NCBI RefSeq assembly: GCF_003323735.1
Contig: NZ_QOIM01000042.1
Location: 1-64,000 of the forward strand
Direction of reading: 5' to 3'
DNA: 64,000 nt
Source of the DNA: Streptomyces reniochalinae
GTDB lineage: Bacteria > Actinomycetota > Actinomycetes > Streptomycetales > Streptomycetaceae
Shown: positions 15,748 to 24,498 of the stretch, piece after piece
Layout: each line of letters begins with the position of its first letter
Numbering within the stretch: the stretch's first letter is position 1
The notes under the pieces: model-generated
Databases searched by the model: none
What the model saw: the letters and a program-made list of their open reading frames with translations, nothing else
Told to the model about the DNA's origin: nothing
Position numbers and translations under genes: made by a program

Positions 15748-18276
15748 TCACGTGTGCGGTGCGCCGTGGGGCGGTTCGCCCCACGGCGGGGGCGCGGGCG
15801 ACGGCGCCGCCGCCGGGGCGGGCCCGCTCCGCTCGCCCGCCTCGGTGCTCGGCGAGGGCCCGCCGTCCCAAGCGCCGCCCGGCCCGGCGTAGCCCCCGCC
15901 CCCAGCCCGGTGACCGCCCACCCCGGGGTGCCCCTGGGCCGCGGCCCGGGGGCCGTTCGGTCCCGGGTCGCCCTGGGGGGAAACCCGGGGGGCGTTCTGG
16001 CCCGGTGGGCGTCCGTGGGGGGAAGCCGTGCCGGCGTCCGCCGGGGGAGGGCCGGCCGGCCCGGCAGGAATCCCGTGCGGGCCCGGCTGTTCCGGCGCGG
16101 GGGCCCACGCGCCGGCTCGCGGAGCGTGGGCGGGCGCGGCGCCGCCGGCGTCGGGAGCCGTCGGCTGCCGACGCCTGCGGCCCGTTCCCGCGGCCCATGG
16201 CGCGCCGTCGCCACGCGCGGCCTCGGAGTCGGACGAGGAGCCGGCGGGCTCCGGAAGGCCACGGCGCCCCGTGCCGGGACGCCGCTCGCCGTGCCGGGCG
16301 AGCGGCGCGTGCGCGGCGCCGGTGGGCACGGGAACGGCGGACGGCGGCGCGGGCTCCTGGGGCGTGGCGGCGGCAGGGGTGCGGGGCGGCGCCCCGGCGT
16401 ACCCGGCGGCGTCGTCCTGCCGGCCGCCCGCAGGGCGGCTCCGCGCCCTCCGGCGCGCTCTGCGCCGCTTCTCGGCGCGGACGGTGACGCGCCAGCCGAT
16501 GATCGGGGCCGCCGTGATGAGCAGCGCGAGCCCGGCCCAGGTGAGCATCGCCGGGTGGTCGTGGCCCAGGAAGAGGGAGCCGGCGAGGGAGCCGCCGAAG
16601 ACGGCGATGAAGAAGAGGTGGACGCGGAACGTGCCGAAGAGGGTGTCGGGGCTGGCCGAGTTGCCCTTGGGGGTGACCACGAACTTGCTCTTGCGGCGGA
16701 GTACCGCGTCGAAGAGGGAGCGTGCGTAGATCGGCGCCGAGAGCGCGGACATCAGCATGCCGGCGAGTCCGCCGGACCCCTCGGGTTCGTGAGGTGAGAC
16801 GTTGTGCCGCCGGTTCCAGATGTAGAGGCCGATCTGGAGTGCGGTCGCGTTGCCGTACAGCGCCATCCACACCGTCGGGTCGATCTGCACGCCGGAGGCG
16901 CCCATACCGAGGAAGAGGGCGCAGGAGAGAGCGGCGAGGATCCAGTTGAGTGCCGAGATCGGGTAGAAGATCATCAGCATCGTGTAGTTGAACAGCTTGC
17001 CCAGCGGCATGGAGCCGAAGCCGCGCCAGTACTGGCCCAGGATCGTCTCGTAGGTGCCACGGGACCAGCGCAGTTGCTGGGTGAAGAAGTCCGTCCAGGC
17101 GCCTGGGCCCTCCCCGACGGCCAGGACGTCGGGGGTGTAGACGGAGCGCCACTTGTTGCCGGTGGCCGGGTTGCGGTGGCGGTGCATCTCGAAGCCGGTG
17201 GCCATGTCCTCGGTGATGGAGTCGTAGAGGCCGCCGATGGACTTGAGCGCCGAGACGCGTACCGCGTTGCTGGTGCCGACGAACATGGGCGCGTCGTAGG
17301 CGTTGCCGGCGCGCTGGATGAGGGCGTGGAAGAGGAACTGCTGGGACTCGGCCGCCTTGGTGACGAAGTTGTCGTAGTTGCCGTAGACCTGGGGGCCGAT
17401 GACGAAGCCGACGTCGGGGTCGCGGAAGTAGCCGAGCATCCGCTCCAGGTAGTTGGCCAGCGGCACGTGGTCGGTGTCGACGCCGGCGAAGTAGTCGTAG
17501 GAGTCGCCGTGGGCGTCGAGCCACGCGTTGTAGTTGCCGTGCTTGGTCCTGGAGCGGAAGGCGCCCTTCTTGGTGTTCCACTGCGCGACGCCCTTGCGGG
17601 AGAAGTGGTGCACTCCCAGGCGGCGGCAGACCTCCTTGACCTCGGGGTCGTCGCCCTCGTCGAGCAGCCAGACGTGCACGGTGCCGCGGTGCCGTACCCG
17701 TACGGCCGCCTCCAGGGTCTTGGTGACCATCCCGATCGGCTCCTTGCCGGGCACGAACGAGGTGAGGAAGGCGACGCGGGTGCCGGCCTCGGGCACCACC
17801 GGTATCGGGTCGCGGGCCACCAGGGTGGCGTGCGCGTTGGATATGACGTTCAGCGTGCGGAACAGCTCGATCAGGCCGATGGAGACGAGCATGACGATGT
17901 CGAGCTTGAGCACCAGGTCGGAGACCTCACCGGCGTCGCGCTCCGTCCAGTGCGCGGGCTGCATCAGCCACACCAGCAGTCCGGCGGACAGCAGCGGGGC
18001 CAGGCACAGCAGGAAGCCGGCGCGCAGCCGGTGCGGTTCGTCCGCGAGCAGGCTGCGGTAGGCCACGCGGTAGGGAGTGCCGGGCTCGGGGCGGGTGAGC
18101 GGGCCCGCGAGCCGGCTGTAGTGCTCGTAGTCGTAGCGGGGCGCGGCGCGTTCCCAGGGGTGCGGTGAGGGGGTTCTGGGCGGTCTGGGTATGCGCAGCT
18201 TCGCCGTGCGGGTCGGGTCCTGGTTCTCCCGCGGGTTCGACTCCGGCTGCCGGGCACCCATCGGCGGCGTCGTCAT
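15748..18276 (-). CDS. cslA: CslA-type cellulose synthase-like glycosyltransferase (GT2)
   Basis: Predicted polymerase of a beta-glucan at the growing hyphal tip, drawing on UDP-glucose. The 842-residue protein has two N-terminal spans (about residues 80-145), a cytosolic GT2 domain with L-L-D-E-G-D-D, V-D-T-D-H-V-P-L, I-T-E-D-M-A and the Q-Q-L-R-W motif, several further spans, and then a tail of about 200 residues rich in Pro, Gly, Ala and Arg. Start 18276 follows a GGGGGGAAGG ribosome site; an open frame continues upstream to 18513 without one. Next gene is glxA. Confidence 0.93.
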   Translation of the reverse strand: MTTPPMGARQPESNPRENQDPTRTAKLRIPRPPRTPSPHPWERAAPRYDYEHYSRLAGPLTRPEPGTPYRVAYRSLLADEPHRLRAGFLLCLAPLLSAGLLVWLMQPAHWTERDAGEVSDLVLKLDIVMLVSIGLIELFRTLNVISNAHATLVARDPIPVVPEAGTRVAFLTSFVPGKEPIGMVTKTLEAAVRVRHRGTVHVWLLDEGDDPEVKEVCRRLGVHHFSRKGVAQWNTKKGAFRSRTKHGNYNAWLDAHGDSYDYFAGVDTDHVPLANYLERMLGYFRDPDVGFVIGPQVYGNYDNFVTKAAESQQFLFHALIQRAGNAYDAPMFVGTSNAVRVSALKSIGGLYDSITEDMATGFEMHRHRNPATGNKWRSVYTPDVLAVGEGPGAWTDFFTQQLRWSRGTYETILGQYWRGFGSMPLGKLFNYTMLMIFYPISALNWILAALSCALFLGMGASGVQIDPTVWMALYGNATALQIGLYIWNRRHNVSPHEPEGSGGLAGMLMSALSAPIYARSLFDAVLRRKSKFVVTPKGNSASPDTLFGTFRVHLFFIAVFGGSLAGSLFLGHDHPAMLTWAGLALLITAAPIIGWRVTVRAEKRRRARRRARSRPAGGRQDDAAGYAGAPPRTPAAATPQEPAPPSAVPVPTGAAHAPLARHGERRPGTGRRGLPEPAGSSSDSEAARGDGAPWAAGTGRRRRQPTAPDAGGAAPAHAPRAGAWAPAPEQPGPHGIPAGPAGPPPADAGTASPHGRPPGQNAPRVSPQGDPGPNGPRAAAQGHPGVGGHRAGGGGYAGPGGAWDGGPSPSTEAGERSGPAPAAAPSPAPPPWGEPPHGAPHT

Positions 18277-18529
18277 TGAGACCTTCCCCCCGCACGCAGC
18301 GCGCTGCGTGCCTCGTGCTGGCCCGTGTCCTGCCCCCCTCGGCCCGGGCGCGGCAGAATTCGGCCGCCGTGCGCGGGAGACGGGTGCGGGCCGGTTCGCG
18401 GTTCCCCTGCGGTCGTTCGCTCGTCTGTGCCAGCCGTATCCGTGCGCCCCCGAGCACGGCAGGACTGATCGGTAACCGCACGTCAGGTTGTCGGACTCGT
18501 CACATGAACGCAAGACCGGTAGGGGCGGT

Positions 18530-19315
18530 TTAGCGCTGTTGTGGCGTTATGGCGGCGACAGATGTGACGGATGAGTCATCGAAGCGTGGCCGCCGCGTGG
18601 TGGGCTCCGGCGGGGACGAGCGGAGCCGTTCACGGATGTTGCCGAAGTGGTCGCGCACGGCCTCTTCCGCGCGCCGCATGTCACCGGAGCGGACCGCCGC
18701 CAGGATCTCCGCGTGCTGCCGCCAGGTCTCCACCGGATCGGCGCGCGGCTCGGCCAGATCCGTGCGCACGCGGTGGAACGCGTCCCAGAACGCGTCCAGC
18801 ACCTCGCTCAGCAACGCGTTGCCGAGCCCCGCGTAGAGCGCCGAGTGGAAGGCACGGTCCGTCTCGGCGCGCACCGCGCCGGCGTGCGCCTCCTCGCGCA
18901 TCCGTGTCACGAGCGCCTCCAACGCGGCCCACCGCTCCTCGCCCGCGCCGGACGCGCCCCCGTACTCGGCGACCAGCCGGGCCATCAGCCCCGTCTCCAC
19001 CGCCTCGCGCAGCTCCAGCAGTTGCAGCAGGCTGCTCTCGCCGCGGTGGTGACCCGCGACGGTACGGAAGGAGAGCTGCTCGGTCATCGGCGCCAGGGAC
19101 ATCGCGCCGACGTACGTGCCGAAACCGTGCCGGATCTCCACGATGCCCATCGCTTGCAGCGCCTTGAGCGCCTCACGCACGGAGTTGCGGCTCACATCGA
19201 GCCGCTCCATCAGCTCGGACTCCGTCGGCATCGCCGCGCCCGGCGGCATCCGCTCCTCGAGGATCAGCCTCTTGATCCGCTCCTGGATCCGGCCGGGCCT
19301 TCCCCCGCCGCGCAC
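18530..19315 (-). CDS. FadR/GntR-family regulator with FCD domain
   Basis: Predicted metabolite-responsive repressor. The 261-residue protein has an N-terminal winged helix (M-P-T-E-S-E-L-M-E-R-L-D-V-S-R-N-S-V-R-E-A-L-K-A-L) and an all-helical FCD effector domain with its metal-binding Asp/His pattern (L-R-E-A-V-E-T, D-R-A-F-H-S-A-L, H-A-E-I-L-A-A, D-H-F-G-N-I-R). The C-terminal 30 residues are polar and unmatched to the domain. It lies upstream of cslA in the same orientation, with about 250 bp between, and is preceded by 51 bp from the winged-helix gene; its target is unknown. Confidence 0.88.
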   Translation of the reverse strand: MRGGGRPGRIQERIKRLILEERMPPGAAMPTESELMERLDVSRNSVREALKALQAMGIVEIRHGFGTYVGAMSLAPMTEQLSFRTVAGHHRGESSLLQLLELREAVETGLMARLVAEYGGASGAGEERWAALEALVTRMREEAHAGAVRAETDRAFHSALYAGLGNALLSEVLDAFWDAFHRVRTDLAEPRADPVETWRQHAEILAAVRSGDMRRAEEAVRDHFGNIRERLRSSPPEPTTRRPRFDDSSVTSVAAITPQQR

Positions 19316-19366
19316 CTTCCGGCCTCCTGCACCCGCCTCCCGAAAGCCTACGCGGGCCGCGTCAGC

Positions 19367-20488
19367 CTACGCGGGGTGCGGCAGCCGGGGCGCGGCGAAG
19401 GTCACCTGGCGCGGCACCGCCCGCCCGTCCGTCGCGAACTCCAGCAGCCGCTCGCCCTCCTCGGCCAGTGCCTGCCGCACCTCGTTAGCCGGCTGCGCGA
19501 ACGGCGTCAGGGTCAGGGACGCCGACCCGCGCCCCGTCTCCGCCTTCCACGTGCCGCCCACCCGGCCGTCCACCAGGAAGGTTCCGGGCACCTGCCCGTT
19601 GCGGGTGGCCAGCGCGCGGCGCACCGGCTCGTCCATCAGGCGGGAGCGGTCGGCGTGCGAGAGGACGAGATTGTCGTACTCGGCCAGGAAGCGCACGGGC
19701 ACGGGCAGTTCGGGGTGCGGGCGCGGCGCCTCGGGCAGGTCGAACAGCTCGCGCCCCTCCTCGTCGGCGAAGACGCGCAACTGCGGACGCAGCCGCTCCA
19801 GCACCTCGCCCAGCCGGGTGAGCCCCGACCAGGTCTGGGCGTCCCGCACCGAGGCGGGTCCGAAGGCGCCCAGGTAGCGCAGCACCATGGTCTCCACACA
19901 CGGTTCGGCCGGCACGGGGCGGCCCAGCCAGGTCTCCACCGTCTCCAGCAGCGGCTGTCCCGAGCGCCCCCACAGCCCGCGCGGTGGCACCTGCACGAGC
20001 GGCAGCAGGCAGCGGGCCGCCATCGACAGCGCCCGCGCCTCCACGTCGGGCCACCGCTCCCGGAGGCGTTCACCCAGTGCGCTGCCCGTCATCGGGCCCT
20101 CGGCGAGCAGGTCCCGGGCGGCCTGTGCGACCTGCCAGGTGTCCGTCTCGCCGAGCGCCCCGGCGTAGTTGGCGCGCAGGGCCCGTTCCGTCACGACCCG
20201 GGTCAGGGCCCGCAGCTGGAGGGCGTCGCGGTCGCTGACGAGGTGGATGGTGCCGCGCATCACGGTCGTCCTGACCGCCTCGCGGTCCGTCAGCAGCCGG
20301 GACAGCTCGCCGGGGTCGAACCCGGCCAGCCTGCTCCACAGCGCGAAGTACGGCGGCGTCGGCGCCTGTGCCTGGAGACCCACCAGGTGTTCGAGGGTGT
20401 CCAGTACGGGCATCCGGGCGCGTTCGATCAGGAACTGGCGGGCGAGCAGGGCGCGGCTGAGCGCCGGACGCGTCAGGACTGCGGGCAT
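19367..20488 (-). CDS. winged-helix DNA-binding protein (AlkZ-like / DUF1006 family)
   Basis: The 373-residue protein matches the pattern of winged-helix proteins related to the DNA glycosylase AlkZ/YcaQ: G-L-Q-A-Q-A-P near the N-terminus, V-R-T-T-V-M-R-G-T-I-H-L-V, a central helix-rich region, and F-L-A-E-Y-D-N-L-V-L-S-H-A-D-R. In that superfamily Q-x-Q residues contribute to base excision; here Q-A-Q is present. Start 20488 is favoured by GGTGAG 8 bases upstream; ATG 20506 is possible. Whether it is a glycosylase or a regulator cannot be decided from sequence. It is divergent from a membrane protein gene. Confidence 0.75.
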   Translation of the reverse strand: MPAVLTRPALSRALLARQFLIERARMPVLDTLEHLVGLQAQAPTPPYFALWSRLAGFDPGELSRLLTDREAVRTTVMRGTIHLVSDRDALQLRALTRVVTERALRANYAGALGETDTWQVAQAARDLLAEGPMTGSALGERLRERWPDVEARALSMAARCLLPLVQVPPRGLWGRSGQPLLETVETWLGRPVPAEPCVETMVLRYLGAFGPASVRDAQTWSGLTRLGEVLERLRPQLRVFADEEGRELFDLPEAPRPHPELPVPVRFLAEYDNLVLSHADRSRLMDEPVRRALATRNGQVPGTFLVDGRVGGTWKAETGRGSASLTLTPFAQPANEVRQALAEEGERLLEFATDGRAVPRQVTFAAPRLPHPA

Positions 20489-20645
20489 GGCAGGAGTCTC
20501 ACCCATGGCCGGGGACTTCGCCACGCGCCACCGCCGCACGGCGCGCCCGGGAGGCCAACAGGCGGTAATGAAGCGGGCGATGCGGTATGGATGGGAAATC
20601 ACTCGCAGTGGTACCGAAAACGGAAGCCTCCAAGGAAACGGGTCC

Positions 20646-21656
20646 ATGCACAACGCCACTTCCGGCGCCGGAGCCCGCGGCGCGTTCACTCCCGGCACGC
20701 TCGCGCTCGTCGTCGGTGTGTTCCTCGTCCAACTGGGCTTCCTGCTCTCCTACATCGGCTCCTTCCACCACCCGGATCCCCAGGGCATCCCCGTCGCCGT
20801 CGTCGCGCCGCAGCAGGCCGCCGACCGGCTCGACGGCCTGCCGGGGCACCCCCTGGAGCCCACCGTCGTCAAGGACGAGCAGGCGGCGCGGGAGCGCGTC
20901 GAGCAGCGGGACGCCGAGGGCGCCTACGTCATGGACCGGCGCGGCGGCCAGGACACCCTGCTGGTCGCCTCCGCCGCGGGCGGCCCGCAGGCCCAGGCGC
21001 TGCGACGCGTCGGGGAGAAGGTGGCCGCCGGGCAGGACCGGCGGCTCAAGGTCGTCGACATCGCACCTTCGGGTGACCGCGACTACGAGAGCCTGACCGC
21101 CTTCTACCTGATCGTCGGCTGGCTGGTGGGCGGCTACCTGCTGGCCTCGCTGCTGGGCGTGGTCGCCGGTACCCGTCCGGCCCGGCCGGGAGCGGGCGCG
21201 CTGCGGCTCGCGGGGGTGGCCGTCTACTCCGTGCTGTCCGGGCTCGGGGGTGCGATCGTCGTCGACCCGGTGCTGCACGCGCTGCCGCACCACTTCGTGG
21301 CGCTGTGGTGGCTGGGGGCGCTGCTGGTCTTCGCCACGGCGGCCTGCACGATGGCGCTGGAGGTTTTCTGCGGGATCGTCGGCATCGGCCTCGCCGTGAT
21401 CATCTTCGTCGTCCTGGGCAACCCCAGCGCGGGCGGCGCCTTCCAGAAGCACCTCATCCCCTCGTTCTGGCGGGCCATCGGCGACTGGATCCCCACCGGC
21501 GCCGGCACCACGGCCGTCCGCAACATCGTCTACTTCTCCGGGAACGCGCTGGGCACCCCGCTGCTGGTGCTGGCCGTCTGGGCAGTCGCGGGCACGGTGC
21601 TGCTGCTGGTGGGTTCCGTGCGCCGGCGGGAGCCGGGGCTGACCCTGCCGCTCTGA
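20646..21656 (+). CDS. membrane protein, ABC-2/YhgE-like (DUF3533-type)
   Basis: The 336-residue protein has one N-terminal span, an extracytoplasmic region of about 120 residues with a helical, charged segment, and then five to six closely spaced spans. The pattern (single span, outside loop, multi-span block with P-S-G-D-R-D-Y-E-S-L-T-A-F-Y) is that of YhgE/Pip-like and ABC-2-type membrane proteins. No ATPase partner is adjacent. ATG 20646 has CCAAGGAA upstream. The role is unknown; export or envelope function is a guess. Confidence 0.7.
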   Translation: MHNATSGAGARGAFTPGTLALVVGVFLVQLGFLLSYIGSFHHPDPQGIPVAVVAPQQAADRLDGLPGHPLEPTVVKDEQAARERVEQRDAEGAYVMDRRGGQDTLLVASAAGGPQAQALRRVGEKVAAGQDRRLKVVDIAPSGDRDYESLTAFYLIVGWLVGGYLLASLLGVVAGTRPARPGAGALRLAGVAVYSVLSGLGGAIVVDPVLHALPHHFVALWWLGALLVFATAACTMALEVFCGIVGIGLAVIIFVVLGNPSAGGAFQKHLIPSFWRAIGDWIPTGAGTTAVRNIVYFSGNALGTPLLVLAVWAVAGTVLLLVGSVRRREPGLTLPL

Positions 21657-21776
21657 CGCCGGTCTGACGCGGCTCTGCCGCCGACCGGCCGGAGGCCCGG
21701 CTCGACGGTGCGTGACGCGGTGGTCGCGCAGCGCGGCGGCCCGCCGCCGTGGTCACGAGCACCCCCGTGAAGGGGG

Positions 21777-21782
21777 TAGTAT
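21777..21782 (+). promoter_or_regulatory. possible -10 element for the tRNA-Lys gene
   Basis: TAGTAT stands out as an A/T-rich hexamer 30 bases before the tRNA. No good -35 hexamer was found at the usual spacing, so this is tentative. Confidence 0.3.
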
Positions 21783-21811
21783 TTCCGTCGTCGGCCGGGA
21801 ACGGCCGACAG

Positions 21812-21885
21812 GCGCCGTTAGCTCAGTTGGTTAGAGCAGCTGACTCTTAATCAGCGGGTCCGGGGTTCGAGTCCCTGACGGCGTA
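21812..21885 (+). tRNA. tRNA-Lys (anticodon CTT)
   Basis: Cloverleaf is complete: acceptor GCGCCGT with ACGGCGT (one G-T pair at the end), D arm GCTC-GAGC, anticodon stem GCTGA-TCAGC with loop CTCTTAA, and T arm CGGGG-TTCGAGT-CCCTG. The anticodon CTT reads AAG. CCA is not encoded. A second tRNA-Lys(CTT) lies inverted at 36802-36875 and differs only at acceptor positions. Confidence 0.97.
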
Positions 21886-21893
21886 CCTCACAG

Positions 21894-21928
21894 ACTGTGG
21901 CCCCCTTGATCACCAAGGGGGCCACAGT
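21894..21928. terminator. terminator after tRNA-Lys
   Basis: A perfect 15-bp stem (ACTGTGGCCCCCTTG and its complement) with a 5-base loop ATCAC, followed by CCTTTG. It lies 9 bp after the tRNA and also faces the end of the convergent IclR gene. Confidence 0.88.
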
Positions 21929-22020
21929 CCTTTGCGTGCGGTGTGGACAGTCCTGGCGCGGACGAGCTGGTCGGCGTTCCACCAGGTGAGGGCGGTTCCT
22001 CGGGCGGCAGGAGCCGGGAC

Positions 22021-22812
22021 TCACAGCGCCAGCGACAGCATCACCGGTGCGGCCCGCTCGCTCAGCAGCTCGGCCGCCCTGCGTAGTCGGTGCGCTTCGG
22101 TGACGGGCAGTGACAGCGCCAGACAGCTCACCGCGGAGCCCGCCGTCACGGGCACCGCCGCGCAGACGGTGCCCACCGCGTACTCCTGGAGATCGAGGAC
22201 GGGGACCGTCGGCGGCTGCCTGTCCAGGCTGTCCAGCAGCCGGCGCTTGTCGGTGATCGTCCGGGAGGTGAGCCGGGGCGTCCTGTGGCGGGCCAGGTGG
22301 TCGGCGCGCCGGTCGTGGTCGAGCTGGCTGAGCAGGCACTTGCCGAGCGCGGTCGCGTGCGCGGCGGAGCGGAAGTCCACCCACTGGTTGACCGCGGGTG
22401 TCGAGGGCCCGTCCGCGACCTGGGCGCTCTCCAGCTCGCCGTCCTGGTACCGGCCGAAGTAGACGGCCGCGCCCACCGTGTCCCGCAGCTCGTCCAGCGT
22501 GCCCTGTAGGCGCTCGCGCAGGGCCCGGGCGCGCTCCACCCCCGAGCCGAGCAGCACCAGTGCCTCTCCGACGACGTAGCTGCCGTCCTCCAGCCGGGAG
22601 AGATAGCCCTCGCGGCACAGCATCCGCAGCAGGTGTCCCAGGCGGACGTGGGGCAGCTCGGCCTCGCGCGAGATCGTCTCCTCGCACACCCCGTCCCGGT
22701 GCCGGGCGGCCGACTCCAGCACCCGCAGTGCGTACCGCACCGAGCCGAAGGGCGTGACCGGCTCCCGCTCCGGCTCCTCGGACGGGCCTGAGGACGGTTG
22801 GAGTAGCGCCAC
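22021..22812 (-). CDS. IclR-family transcriptional regulator
   Basis: Predicted regulator of the adjacent transport and catabolic genes. The 263-residue protein has an N-terminal winged helix (about residues 30-85) and a C-terminal effector domain with the family patterns H-A-T-A-L-G-K-C-L-L, Y-A-V-G-T-V-C-A-A-V-P-V and a helical end. The GTG at 22812 is chosen because GGGGGACACC precedes it; an open frame continues to 22896 but the added residues are of low quality. It shares orientation with the ehu genes but lies downstream of them, separated by about 220 bp, so it may have its own promoter. Confidence 0.88.
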   Translation of the reverse strand: MALLQPSSGPSEEPEREPVTPFGSVRYALRVLESAARHRDGVCEETISREAELPHVRLGHLLRMLCREGYLSRLEDGSYVVGEALVLLGSGVERARALRERLQGTLDELRDTVGAAVYFGRYQDGELESAQVADGPSTPAVNQWVDFRSAAHATALGKCLLSQLDHDRRADHLARHRTPRLTSRTITDKRRLLDSLDRQPPTVPVLDLQEYAVGTVCAAVPVTAGSAVSCLALSLPVTEAHRLRRAAELLSERAAPVMLSLAL

Positions 22813-22941
22813 GGTGTCCCCCTGGGGTTGTGGACCGTCCGCACCGATGGCCGGTCCGTGGGGCACGGCGGTACGGCAGTACGGCTGTACGTCCAACGGT
22901 AGCGGTCAACCTCGCGGGAAGACGGGGGTGTTGCTGCTATC

Positions 22942-22951
22942 GGCATATGCC
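22942..22951. promoter_or_regulatory. palindrome GGCATATGCC, candidate regulator site
   Basis: A perfect 10-bp, unusually AT-centred palindrome in the region between the ehuA stop and the IclR-family gene start, about 130 bp upstream of the latter. Could be an autoregulatory site of the IclR protein; no second copy was found. Confidence 0.3.
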
Positions 22952-23033
22952 AGAAGGCTGGATGCGCCCCCGGACGCGCCCCCCTGTGCGCCCCTCGGCG
23001 CACAAGGAGGAAACGACACCCGACCAGTGCCGG

Positions 23034-23858
23034 TCACAGGACGGCGCTGAGGAACTCCCTGGTCCGCTCGTGCTCCGGGTCGCTGAAGATCTTCTCCGGC
23101 GACCCGGACTCGATGACCCGGCCCGCGTCGAACATCAGCACGTCGTCGGAGATGTCCCGCGCGAAGTTCATCTCGTGCGTGACGCAGAGCATGGTGATGT
23201 CCGTGGAGTGCGCGATGTCCCGCAGCACGTCCAGCACACCGGCCACCAGCTCCGGGTCGAGCGCCGAGGTGACCTCGTCCAGCAGGAGCACCTGCGGCCG
23301 CATCGCCAGCGCCCGCGCGATCGCCACCCGCTGCTGCTGACCGCCGGAGAGCTGGGTGGGGTACTTGTCGAGGTGCTCGGTCAGACCGACCATCTCCAGC
23401 AGCTCGCGCGCCCGCTGCTCGGCCTCGTCCTTGCCCATGCCCAGCACGTGCACCGGCGCCTCGGTGATGTTGCGGAGCACCTTCATGTTCGGGAAGAGGT
23501 TGAACTGCTGGAAGACCATGCCGATCTTCTTGCGCACCTCGCGGGAGTGCTTCTCCCCCGCGGGCACCAGCTTGCCGTTCCTCTCCTCGTGCGACAGGTA
23601 CTCGCCCGCCACCTTGATGGTGCCCTCCTCGGGCTTCACCAGCGTCATCAGCAGCCGCAGGATCGTCGTCTTGCCGGAACCCGACGGGCCGATGAGCGTG
23701 ACGTGCTTGCCGGACGCCACGTCGAAGCAGAGGTTGTCCAGCACCACGTTGCTGCCGTAGCGCTTGGTGACGTTGTCGAATCTGATCAGCTCGCTGCCGT
23801 CGACGGCCGGGTTCGTGGCCTCGTTCGCAGCGGCGCTCGGGGTTTTGTCAACGGACAA
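23034..23858 (-). CDS. ehuA: EhuA-like ABC transporter ATP-binding protein
   Basis: Energises an amino-acid-type importer, annotated in relatives as ectoine/hydroxyectoine uptake. The 274-residue protein has Walker A G-P-S-G-S-G-K-T-T, Q-loop V-F-Q-Q-F-N-L-F-P, signature L-S-G-G-Q-Q-Q-R, Walker B V-L-L-L-D-E-V-T-S-A-L-D and H-loop V-T-H-E-M. An insertion H-E-E-R-N-G-K-L-V-P-A-G between the strands before the Q-loop is a feature of EhuA proteins. It is the last gene of ehuB-C-D-A and overlaps ehuD by 11 bp. Substrate assignment is by resemblance; another zwitterionic or amino-acid ligand is possible. Confidence 0.78.
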   Translation of the reverse strand: MSVDKTPSAAANEATNPAVDGSELIRFDNVTKRYGSNVVLDNLCFDVASGKHVTLIGPSGSGKTTILRLLMTLVKPEEGTIKVAGEYLSHEERNGKLVPAGEKHSREVRKKIGMVFQQFNLFPNMKVLRNITEAPVHVLGMGKDEAEQRARELLEMVGLTEHLDKYPTQLSGGQQQRVAIARALAMRPQVLLLDEVTSALDPELVAGVLDVLRDIAHSTDITMLCVTHEMNFARDISDDVLMFDAGRVIESGSPEKIFSDPEHERTREFLSAVL

Positions 23859-24498
23859 GACGACGCTCCAGGGCTCGCGTAAGCAGGGATGCCGGGTAGG
23901 CGATGACGATGAAGGCGATACCGATGACCGTGATCGGCTCGGTCGGCTGGAAGCTGGTCGCGGTGAACTGCCGCGCCTGGCCCAGCATCTCCAGCGCGCC
24001 GATCGCGGCGATCTGCGGCGAGTCCTTCAGCATCGCGATGACGTAGTTGCCCAGCGCGGGCACCACGCGGCGGATCGCCTGAGGCAGGATGACGGCGCTC
24101 CACGTGCGGCCGCGCGGCATGCTCAGCGCCGTGCACGCCTCCCACTGGCCCTCGGGCACACCCTCGATGCCGGCGCGGTACACCTCGGCCGTGTACGTCG
24201 AGTAGTGCAGGCCCAGGCCGATGATGCCGGTGGTCAGCGCCGAGAGGGTGACGCTCCACTCGGGCAGCACGTAGAACAGGAAGAACAGCTGCACCAGCAG
24301 CGGGGTGTTGCGGATGAACTCGGTGATGGCCGTCACCGGCCAGCGCACCGCCTTCAGCGGCGAACGCTGCGCCATGGCCCACACCAGGCCGAGCGCGAAA
24401 GCGATCAGGGAGCCGAGCACCAGCGCTTCGAGGGTGACGAGCACGCCGTCCCAGAAGCGCGGCATGAAGTCACCGACAGCGGACCAGTCCCACTGCAT
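23848..24498 (-). CDS. ehuD: EhuD-like ABC transporter permease
   Basis: Channel subunit of the importer. The 216-residue protein has about five membrane spans with the polar amino-acid permease (HisMQ) pattern: R-N-T-P-L-L-V-Q-L-F-F-L-F near the middle and an EAA loop G-Q-W-E-A-C-T-A-L-S-M-P-R-G-R-T-W-S-A-V-I-L-P-Q-A. It starts at an ATG overlapping the stop of ehuC (ATGA). Confidence 0.78.
   Translation of the reverse strand: MQWDWSAVGDFMPRFWDGVLVTLEALVLGSLIAFALGLVWAMAQRSPLKAVRWPVTAITEFIRNTPLLVQLFFLFYVLPEWSVTLSALTTGIIGLGLHYSTYTAEVYRAGIEGVPEGQWEACTALSMPRGRTWSAVILPQAIRRVVPALGNYVIAMLKDSPQIAAIGALEMLGQARQFTATSFQPTEPITVIGIAFIVIAYPASLLTRALERRLVR

Noticed and set aside
21814..21885. Integration site of a mobile element at tRNA-Lys
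   Set aside because: tRNA genes are common targets, but no integrase, excisionase or direct repeat of the tRNA 3' end was seen next to either tRNA-Lys copy.
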